From Glycine soja (taxonomy: Eukaryota > Streptophyta > Magnoliopsida > Fabales > Fabaceae), in the NCBI RefSeq assembly GCF_004193775.1, contig NC_041011.1, forward strand, positions 42,167,167 through 42,231,166: a stretch of DNA of 64,000 nt, in the 5' to 3' direction. Within the stretch, counting starts at the first letter, position 1. Each line of letters starts with the position of its first letter. This document shows positions 50,498 through 61,200 of this stretch, one piece after another. A program made the position numbers and the translations under genes. The notes under the pieces were generated by a model. That model did not search any database. It was given only the letters and a program-made list of their open reading frames with translations, and had not been told where the DNA came from.

Positions 50498-53400
50498 TTC
50501 CTATACATGAAATTGAAGAAAAAACATGTATACTTAGTTTCATATTTGCAAAAGTAACAATTTTAATTCTCATCTTAATATTGCGTATCTATTTACCTAC
50601 ACCTACTATCCAACTTTACTTAAATATAAAATTAATAAATCAATAAAAAAATATTAATTAACAAATTGATACACCATTGAATTAAAAATCATTCTTAAAT
50701 CATTTAAACATCACCATATAACGATATGAACATAGTTCCAAAATGAGATAACTAATGACAACCGACAGGGAGGACAAGGATAAGGCCTGCGTTGTTACAA
50801 CATTGCAACACTCCCATTAGAGATACATTGTTACTTAGAACGAGAACAAGGATAGGTGGATTTCTGGCAAATGGAGCAAAGAACATGGAACTATAAGAAA
50901 AGAAAAAAAAAATAGAGAGAATAACTACGACACAATGACTTTAGATCTAGAGCAAACATATATTAGTTTGCATAAGGAGTAAGGGACTTAATGTCGTTCC
51001 AAACTACATTTTAATAATTTAACATATATGTGTTTTTGTGTAATTTCAATTGATAGTATATATGTGTTGTAATTTAATAAATTTCACTAATGGTTGTGTA
51101 TTAGTAAGAGTTTGTTAAAATGTGTGTTGCTAGCATTCCTTATAAACTAAATAAGTTCAGATATTTTAATCAAACTTCTGGTAAAAAAAATATTTTAATC
51201 AAACTCTATTCGTTGCCAATTTTTAGGTGTAGGCTGTATAAACAAGGAAATAAGCGCGTAAGAATTAATCTTTTATATGACATTACTAAAGAATAATGAA
51301 ATAAATTAAAGTAGGGATATTAAGTAAAATAGAGAAAACTTACTATATTATAAACAAAAACATTTAACTGGAGTATTAAATATGTTTAAAACATCTTATA
51401 CAAAAAAAAATGTTTAAAACACTGGTTAATCTGTTTAAAAAAACACTCGTTAACCAAACTATTATTATACATTATCTTTAATGGCATCTTAATTTCTTGT
51501 CCTTTTTATCATTCGGAACCATAATGAACTTTTGATCTTATCTTAAAGGAACGAAGTAATCAGAGAATTATTTTGTGGTAGACATGCATGGACATACAAT
51601 AATAAAACTCAAATAATTATTTTTAGATTTTCATGGTGTTTTTTTTAATAAAATATGCTACATGAATTATTCTATAAATTATAGCTGAACTGTAAAATAA
51701 TGATGTGTGATTTTTTTTTATAAAAACATTAAAATGATAAAAAAATATAAATTTCAACATTTTTATTTATTTTTTAAAAAATAAGATGATTTTTTTCCTC
51801 AAAAAAAATAAAAATAAGATGATGATTTCAGAATTGTATAAATGTTGTAATCATTTCCCTCTATAGAAACTTTTTTGGCTTATACATACATTGATTGGAT
51901 TAACAGCATGCTTAATTTTCAATTTAGAATCCGGTAGTCTTAAAATGTGATTTGAAGATTTCCCAAACACAAATTACAAGTATTCTATGACAATACTTTG
52001 TAGAACGTTTTTTGCGTAACTGATTTTGTTTTGATAGAATTACATCCATTATCATTAATATCGAAGGGAAAGTTAAAGAAAATAATTAACATATATCTAA
52101 ATTGGATTGCCCCCGAGAAGATACATGTGATTATTTTTTTTGATAAATATGACAAATAATCTAAAAAAAAATTAAGAGAAAATAGAAAGAAAAATATGTT
52201 AAAAAATAATAAAAGGTGGTATAACAACACTTTCTCTAAAAATATTTTTATTATTAATTAAAATTTTAAATTTTAGTGAATCTGTTTTCTTAATCTTGAG
52301 AGACTCGTTAAATGAAATATGAGATTCACTAAATTTATAAATTTTTAATAAGATTCAATAAATAATAAAAAAAAATTGTTGAAAATAAAGTGTTGTTATT
52401 TTCCCTCATATTAATAATATTAAATCTTAAAAAAATAATATTTAACGCATATTCTCATTACTTGGAAAAGTAAGGCCCGCGCTTTGAGTTTGTCTTTTGA
52501 TGAATGTCTATGTACTCTGTATATATACGTGGCCTTTTGGATGCATATGCACCTGTAAATCAGCAGTTTCGGCCTTACATGTCCAGACTTTTCTAGAGCT
52601 TGATAATAAATAAATAAATCATATTAATTTTAATTGTATAATCATATCATATTATATTGAATGATATTATTTCAGATTTCTTTAATTTGTTAAAAAAAAT
52701 CCATAAATTGACAATTAATCATTGGATTAAGTTTGTTTCCAATAAAAATAATTTTCATATATATATATATATTAAATTAAAATAGGTATAATTTTAGAAA
52801 ACAATATTTTTTAAAATAGTGACAGTTCAAAACTCCTCTGTAATATTCAAAAATAAAATTTAAAAATAGTGATGATTTGATACAAGGTCAAAAATTACAA
52901 GTGTATTTCAATCTTTCCAAACAAAGATTAATCTTATTTGATGGGAATTGAATACGATATTCTTACTAAATAAAATATTTATATTTATGAATGTAATGAA
53001 ATCTTTCATAATTGAGTCAATTTTTTGTATTTAAATAATGGTGATATGAAATTGCTACTATATTTATTATTATTTTAAAATTTAAAAAATTACTAATACC
53101 TCTTCCCCTTTCATCACATTGGCATCAACTGAGAGACACTGCTGAAAGGCTTTTTTTTTTTTGTAATGCTTTGCTTCTGGTTTATTTATTTTTACTCAGA
53201 GGCCACCGTTAAGCAAATAAGAGAAATACACTCATGCAAAGTTCGAAATGACATTGTTGAGGGGTTAGAGAGTGTGCCACTCTCAGTTGTCCTTAAGAGG
53301 AAGAACACCCTCCTCTCTCAGCTCTTCCTTTTGGCATCGTTAGGAGGCAATTGGGGCATCGGGGGAGGAAGCATAGGGAGAAAGGGGGTGATCCAATGCT

Positions 53401-54574
53401 GAAGACTCTTGGAGAAAAACTTCCTAGTAGTAGGTGGTGCATGGGGGGAGGAATGAAAAATTAAAAAATTAAAAAACTTATTAAGTTTTGTCAATAATTT
53501 ATTTGCTTTAACATTTTCTAGTTATAACCATAATTAATTAACTCCATATAAAAAATTATTTCCTTAAATATATATCCCGCATGTGGAATATGCTGTTCAA
53601 ATCAATAGGATTTCAATGGATTGATATTATAAGAGTATTTTATTTTTATTTATCAGAATCATAGTTTTTACCTTTCATATTTTCTTATTTAGGAAATTAT
53701 ATTAAACATTTCATATATATATATATATATATAATTTTGACATTTTCATACTTTTAATTTGAAGGTTAGATACATTTATTTTATGATTTGTACATAAATT
53801 ATTTAAAATAAATAATAATAAAAAGTTAAGATGCTTGTTTATATAATAAACAATGACTTCTTAAAAAAATAAAAATAAACAATGGTCTTTTGATAATATA
53901 TTGCTATAATTCATATTTATGAATGTAAGTGGACACGCTAGCAGATGTGACCGACAAAAAGCAATTGGGTTGGTTTTTTCTTAATTTTTTTTTTCAAGAG
54001 AATGAGAGAATTGAGAGAGAACAAAAACAAATTGTTTATTACTCGGATATGTGAGTGGCCCGTCTAACAATAAACCAGATGTAAAATAAATTTTTATTTT
54101 TTTTCTTTAAATATATGAACCTTTTTATAAAGTATTTAATATTTTTTTTTATCAATATATTACTTCATATATATTAATAACAAATATTTTTTTGGTTGAT
54201 GAACGTAAAACCTAAACTTTAGTTGCTTTGTTCTTGGCCGGGCCTATATATATATATATATATCACTTTTATTTATTTTTCTCTTTATTGGTCTCCTTTT
54301 TCATCTATAATATATCTGAAAAATAGAGTGCACGTTTACCATTACTTATTTGGATATAATATGCATTTGTATCATGTGAGTAAATGTGTTTTTTTTTTTA
54401 TATAATAATTCAAACTGCAACTAACATTTTCTTTTTACGTAAGTTTGGATAATGTTCTTTATAAAAACACAGGGGAGGGAGAAAAACACGTTTATCATTG
54501 TTCATTCATATTCTAGATTATTTTTCGTTTTCGTGCTGAAATGTCTCACTGACAAAACAAAAAATGTTAGTTGT

Positions 54575-54890
54575 CATAGCTTTAGTCAAAAGGGTCTCAA
54601 AGAAGGATATCTTTAATTGATAAAGGATATCTTTTAATTTTTACCCAAAACAAAAAATGGAAAAGAGAGTACGAAAGTGGAGTGGTAGTTGTAGTTAAAA
54701 GGGTCTCAAAGAAGGTAGTGTCCATTTATTTTAAATGTTGATGATTTTAGTTTTAAATTGTTAAACGTGATTAAATTGCATGTTTTAGTTGCTAATTTCC
54801 ATTACAAATTTCACACCTGGCCGTTTATTTTGAATGTTGATGATGTTATTTTAGATTTTCTAAACGTGATTAAAATACATGTTTAAAATA
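54575..54890. repeat. Local tandem duplication
   Basis: AAAAGGGTCTCAAAGAAGG occurs near 54587 and 54698, and a segment GTTGATGATKTTAKTTT...AAACGTGATTAAA..CATGTTT occurs near 54738 and 54837. The copies are about 100-110 bp apart, so a unit of that size has been duplicated and has diverged. Confidence 0.6.
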
Positions 54891-55485
54891 ACTTTGGTTA
54901 CAAAATTTAGATAATGAGTTTGATTCTTTAGACAGGATAAATAGAACTTAAACCAGCAGAAGACTATCGTATAAATTGTGAAGAAGTTATCATAATCATG
55001 CTTAAACCCAAGCAAATTAGCAAATTGTGAAGAAGTAACTAAAAATTGTACTAATTTGTAAGGAAACCATGATGACTAGCAAAAGGTGACCAGAAAATGC
55101 TGTCTAGTCCCTACAAAAATAAGAAAGAGAATGAGAAAAAAAACAACTCTGCAACTTTGCACATGTTATTGCCGAATTCACTGATCTAAGTCATCCAACT
55201 ATTGAAATAAAAGCCTCGTGAGACAAATCAAGCCTATAATTTTAAATTTAATTGGTGGTTGGTTTAATTATTAAATTTGGTGCCATTAAATGTTTGGTCA
55301 TTAAATTATGACACGGATTCGTCGTGATTCATGCAAGTTTATTCCTCATCAAGTTCCCACACGGATTCCTCACCACACTTTGTTGGGGATGCAAAATGAA
55401 CAGGCCATCAAAATATAAGAAATCACGTGCCCAATTCGGCTAAAACATTTTGCACACTCTTAAATAATAGTGAGAGTGGAGGAAG

Positions 55486-55657
55486 TAGGGATGGGAATAG
55501 GTCAGGCCGGCCTACAGGGACTTATGACCTGACCTACATAAAGCTGCGTGAACTGACCTATTTAATTAAAAGGTTAGGTTCAGACTTTTTTAAAAGCCTA
55601 TTAAATTAAATGGATCAGACTTAAGCTTATTAAAAAGTCTTATAAGCCTGATAGATC

Positions 55658-55704
<47 letters not shown>

Positions 55705-56090
55705 TTTTGGATATCAATATATAATATTATTTTTTAATACAATTAATTTTTTTTTTTAAAACTATCAGACTTTGATTATTCTATTCCTATAATCAAGGAT
55801 TTTAATTACAATTTAGATGTGAGTCATATGTCTTTTTATATTCCTCATTATTTTGATTCACTTTCCTTTTTTTTAACTTTTCTATTACGTTTCTACTCCA
55901 TAAAATATTAAATATTTATTGTGAAGAAGACTTTTAAAAAGACTATCAGGTCAAGTCAGACTTTTAAAAAAGTGAGGCCGGACCAAAATAAATAAAAGTC
56001 TTTGATAGGCTATAGGCCAGACTCAAGCCTCAAAGATTCATCGTATGTTAGGCTCAGACTTTAGCCTGACTTGGCCTATTCCCACCCCTA
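55486..56090. mobile_element. hAT-like non-autonomous element with perfect target duplication
   Basis: Ends are TAGGGATGGGAATAGGTCAG on the left and TAGGGGTGGGAATAGGCCAA on the right (opposite strand). GGAGGAAG flanks both sides exactly (55478-55485 and 56091-56098), an 8-bp target duplication that is diagnostic of hAT-type insertion. The 605-bp body has inverted sub-terminal AAAAGTCT/AGACTTTT and GGCC motifs and a (TA)n run at 55661-55702, and no transposase. The intact duplication suggests a fairly recent insertion. Confidence 0.9.
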
Positions 56091-56944
56091 GGAGGAAGCA
56101 ACATCTTACCTTACTTTGTTTAATCAGTTCGGTTTGTCTCATCCTTATGATCAGGTCCATACTATTGAAATCTCATTTTTTATTTTCGCACCATCCAACT
56201 TCTTTAATTGTTTTGATAAAAATCTGTTGAACATTTTGCCAAAATACTTAATGGATCCCATTATGCATCTTGATATAACAGAAATTAGTCATCAGATTAA
56301 CAACATGTGAAAAAACAGAATGCTTTAGTAGAAGAAGCAATAAAGGAGCAAAAACTCATGAAAAAGATAATAGATAATAAAGATGAACAATGCTTTGTAG
56401 AAGAAAAAAAGTGAGAAGATGTTTGAAGAAGACTAGTGGATGGGGTCGAGGAGATGCCTATACTATACGCCTCGAGAATAGAGAGAGGGGAGCAGAGCCG
56501 GAGAGGGGTGTGAAGACAAGGGTAGAATATGAATTTCATAAAGTGGGGTGAGAAAAAAGAAAAGCGAGATGTCAATAGCATGGGCCTTATGTCCATGCTT
56601 CTATTGTTTGTGACCATTGTCTCCAAAATATGGATTTAATTGTATTGATTTTGTTATTTTTGTGACATTTGGACAGAAAGGAGTTGAGTCTTATTAGGTC
56701 AACATATGGGCTGTTGCGATATACACTCTCAATTTATTAAGTACACCAGTTCTAAAGGAGGGGATGGTGTAAATAGCAAAACCATGACATATTTTAGTAG
56801 ATGATCATTTTTTTTTAAAGTAGATAATCATTATACTTGCAAAGTCTTTGAGGGGTATGTTTTTCTCTTTAATTTTTAATTAGTTTGTTATCAGTTTTTA
56901 TTTTATTTTATTTTATCAAAGCTTGTTATCAGTTTTTAATCTTG

Positions 56945-57690
56945 CAAGCTCCATTAGTGTCCAAGATCACCCCTCCACAAGCAGACTTATCCCTCCGTCA
57001 GCAACAGCACCATCTCAGTTCAGCGCAATTTCCCCTACATTAGGACATACCCATTTGATATCATCTGTTAAACTCATATGAACCAGGTTCGAAGCACTAA
57101 GAGGCTTATAAATAGATACAACAACTTGATATGCACGAGCCAAATTGCAAGCTTTCTGAATAGTCTCCAGAACAGTCCAATGATCCTATTCCGCCTCCAC
57201 CACATAAAATCTAGCATCCCTCCAAATAGCAAAGAACAATTCATCTCATGAACAAGGTGAGTCATAGTCAAATTAGTTTGCAGCCATGTCTTCCAATCAG
57301 TAATGGAATAAAAGTCCACACCATTATTCCTTTGAATAAAAAATTGCCACACCCAACTAGCATGGTAACAATCTCGAAACCGGCGAAGGAGAGCCTCTTC
57401 GTGGAAATCACAAGCAGGACATAAATTGCTATTAGTTAAATTCATTCTCATCCTCCTAACATTAGTCATAATGCATTCATGACAAAGCTTCCATATAAAA
57501 CATTTAACCCTCTCTGGTCCCTTCCGTTCAGTAACAAATTTAAATAAACTAGAATACAAAGGGATTGATTACTAATCACCTCATATGCAGCTCGCAGAAG
57601 AACAAAGTTACCATGACTAGAGTGCTTCCAAGCCCTAACATCTGAGCATTTCGAACAGGAAAGTAATGAGTAATGGTTTATATGTCTATT
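56945..57690 (-). pseudogene. Broken LINE reverse-transcriptase tail (zinc-binding and RNase H parts)
   Basis: Minus strand. From about 57690 down the text reads DVRAWKHSSHGNFVL..AAYEVISNQS, then in another frame GPERVKCFIWKLCHECIMTN, LCPACDFHEEALLRRFRDC and SWVWQFF. This is the zf-RVT domain at the end of plant LINE polyproteins. After a further shift and a stop, WVCPNVGEIALN..DGAVADGGIS and CGGVILDTNGAC match the start of the RNase H domain. At least two frameshifts and one stop disable it. An A-rich tail (TAAAATAAAATAAAATAAAAA on the minus strand, near 56899-56920) may be its 3' end. Confidence 0.8.
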
Positions 57691-58139
57691 ATTCAACTAT
57701 CCACATAATTATTACTTTATTAGTTAAAGGTGTTACATAATAATAAAAAATTAAAGTTATTAACAAAGAAAACAAACAGAGGGACACAAATATTAAAAAA
57801 ATTGTTTACCGATTAAAAAATAAATAGTCAAGTCTAAAATTGAAAAAAAAATTAAAATCACATATTTTTAAAAAAATGAGAGACAAAATATTTTAATTAA
57901 AAAATAACAAAACTAAAATTATGAATTTAAAATATAAGGGACGGAAATTATATTTTATCCAAAAATTTATGAAAAAACCACAATTAACCCTTAAATAAAT
58001 TAACTTATTTTTATAGCAAATTTTTACAATTTTTTTTGTGTAATTTATTATTACACCTCTAGTCATATACTTTTTCCTTGTTTTCCTATCCTTTAATAAA
58101 AGTGATAAAAAAAAGAAAAAGAAAATTGTACTAATTAAA

Positions 58140-58275
58140 GTTGGTGCTCTCCGTTTACCGTTTCTCCTTGGTTCAGTACCCCCGCAGTTCCCTTCTCTTC
58201 GACTCGGATCGGAGTAAAACTCTCCTCTGTCTTCAATCTTCTGTTTCACTCTCTCTAAAACCCTAACACTCCGAA
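58140..58275 (+). other. Leader of the TPR gene
   Basis: CT-rich, non-AT-biased sequence (CTCTCCGTTTACC, CTTCTCTTCGACTC, CACTCTCTCTAAAACCCTAA) directly before the ATG is typical of a plant 5' UTR. The AAACCCTA motif (telo-box-like) near 58257-58265 is frequent in leaders of housekeeping genes. Confidence 0.6.
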
Positions 58276-61200
58276 ATGCCCGAACCGGAATCTCAGAACG
58301 GACACGAACCAGCGCCCGAACCAGAACCGGAGCCGCAGCCGCAGCCAGAAACGAAACCAGAGCCAACCGAGCAAACGCAACCACATTTGGAACCGAAATC
58401 GGAATCCGTGCCCGAACTAGAACCAAATCCGCAGCCAGAATCTGAGCCAGTGCCAACAGAGCAAACGCAAGCACCATTGGAGCCGAAATCGGGATCAGAA
58501 GCTGATCCCGTGGTAAACGACGCAGATCTCAGAGAAACGACAATCCATTCCAATGAGGCGAACGCGAATCCTTCTCCCACTCCGAAGCTCCGAAAAGACG
58601 AAGGAAGCCGAACGTTCACCATGAGAGAATTGCTGAATGGATTGAAAACTGGTTCCGAACCGGAGAAAGAAGATGCCAACTCCCCCTACAGGTTGCTGCT
58701 CCTTTTCCTAATTGAATCAAGAAAACGAAAAAACGACAATGCGTTCGATTTTCTTCTTGATTCAACTTCAGAAATTGTAGATCGCAAATGGCTTGTAAAA
58801 TATTTAATTGTGGAATTGTTTTAATTTTAGCTCCTGTTTGTGCATTTCTTTTTATTTAGCTATGGTAAATCGAAGTGATACTGATTTAATGCTTTGACTT
58901 TGAGTTTGAGAGTGTCTTCCTCTTGTGGACGCATGAACTGCGGCTTACATTGTAGTGTTTCGAAAATTTTCAGCCCAGAACAACAGCAACACCAGGCAGA
59001 CCAGAACAACGCTGCAATGGATTTGATAAATAGCGTTGTAGGTGTTGACGATGAAGGCCGTTCCCGACAGAGGATTCTTACATTCGCTGCCAGGAGGTAA
59101 CATGGCCACTTTTATTTGCTACTGGGAATCGCTTACACCGAAAACTTCTTGCAAACCTGCAATCTGCAATCTGCTTTGTAATCTTTTGCAATTAGTAGGA
59201 GTTCAATGGCAGGGTCCTGGTCTTGTCGATATTTATTCAAACTTATAACTTCTTATTTGGATTTTCTAGATATGCTACTGCAATTGAGAGGAACCCTGAA
59301 GATTATGATGCATTGTACAATTGGGCATTGGTACTCCAGGAAAGTGCAGATAATGTTATTCCAGATTCCACTTCACCCTCTAAAGATGCTTTGCTTGAGG
59401 AGGCTTGTAAGAAGTATGATGAGGCCACTCGTCTTTGTCCCACACTGCATGATGTACGTAAGGATATCCTTCTTTATGATGTTTTCGATTAATGGGTAGC
59501 AAATTTTTAGGTAGGATCTGGATAGGGTGCAAATGAGTTCAACATTAGAATACTTGGGCTTGGTAAGAGCAGTCAAGGCGACTCGGCATAAAAAAATTTA
59601 AATGGGCATGCACACACATCTGTAGAAGTTATATTATATGAGCTATTAACAAGCTGAGCCAAGTAATAAAATTCTTAAGCTCATATAATTTATTGAATGA
59701 GTTTCAGTCCTTTTGGTTAATTAAAAATGTGAACCTGACTAATAAGAGAACCAATTATTTATTGCACATTAAACATTCTGACTAATTAAAATGTGAACCT
59801 GAGCTATTAAACATTCTGTCTCTCTCATTCCGGGGTATTCAAGAGACTCACTTATTTATTGCACACCTATTCTTTAGATACACAATTCACTGTTCTGATC
59901 TAACTAATTGTTGATAAATTTGTTGAGTCTGTTCTAAGTTCTAACTAATTGCTAATGTATGGACTGAATATCTAACAGAACTGTACTGAGTCAGTGATAG
60001 ATACCCATTAGTTAGTTATATTGTTGAGTCAATTAGGCTAGTGGGATGAAACTTGAAATAGTTTGATCAAGGCATGCTGTCTATAAATAAGAGGGAGGTT
60101 GAGAGAGAGATCATATTATCATTTGTGAGAGGAAATTGGGGCAATTTGGTTGCACAGGGAGGTGCAGATCGCCAGATCCTCTAAGTTCTGCAGTGTGTGT
60201 GTTCTAGTCTATAAATTGGGGAGTTCTTTCTTCCCTATTCTTTGTAGTAAAGATATTGGGTTTCTTTCAACTGATATGAATACGAGAGCTCTGATCTTCG
60301 AGCTATGGGTAGTGTAGAACTGTAGATAGGAGGGTCTAGGGTCTCTTCAAGTTTGGCAAGAATGAAGAAACACTTTCTTAACATTCTTGAAGAAATGAGG
60401 ATAGAGATAGCAAATTTCAGACTTTCAGTAGGGAACTCATGGAAGAATGAGAATTGTTGGTGAAAAAATACAGAAGAGAAGGTAAAGGTCCTTGAAAGGA
60501 AGAAACCAGAGGGTACCTGAAGTCTTGAAAGATGGAGTAGAATCTTAGGAGCATAAAAAATAGAGGGGAAGAGGTAGTCTTAAAGGATGGAGGGATCGCT
60601 GATATGGTGGAAGCAGAAACAAAGATAAAATCCAAACTAATGTCATCACAGGATGGGAGCAAAGGTGTAAAGGACTGCTTCCTATACATGAAGAAACAAA
60701 AGAAATTTTAAAAAAAAATGCTTCAGTGCAAAAGATAGGAGAGAACATCATAATGAGTCAGGATTTGAAAAAATTGAAGGTGAAAATACACAGATTGACT
60801 GAGGCAGATTGGTTGAAGGTAAATCTAATTTTGCCAGTGAGTTACAAGGCACAAAAGGAGAAGAGCCACAGGTTATTGGAGAAAGTGGTTGTTGGGGACA
60901 TGGAGGGGTTGACCATTATGGGTGAATATGAAGCACCGTTCTCCCATGGCTACAAAACTTGGTATCTCAGGTTGTCCAGTTAAGAGATCACCACAAAAGC
61001 CAGCAGATTCGTGTTCTTCCATGGAGCAGGATGGGTCACCGTCAAAGATGGATCTCTGTCTCTCATGTGGGCTAACCCAGTCTCCACGGTTTGATTGCGA
61101 CACTTGTAAGGTGGGCACTGTCTGTCAATTCCAGAATAATGACACAGTTTGTAAGATAACCACAAATAGAGCTAAAACAAGGTATACCATATTAACCAAG

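Larger units (their letters stand above)
49140..58130. other. Intergenic region between MGL and the TPR gene
   Basis: About 9 kb without an intact gene. It contains a truncated LINE (50134-50497), AT-rich DNA with (TA)n tracts, an unassigned GC-richer piece at 53100-53460, a tandem duplication at 54575-54890, a hAT-like element (55486-56090) and a second broken LINE (56945-57690). Confidence 0.65.

Noticed and set aside
53166..53402. 78-codon ORF in a GC-richer patch
   Set aside because: It has no recognisable motif and no splice-consistent neighbours; left as unassigned intergenic DNA.
58293..58679. Minus-strand Gly/Ser-rich ORF over the first TPR-gene exon
   Set aside because: It is the mirror of the Pro/Glu-rich repeat on the plus strand.
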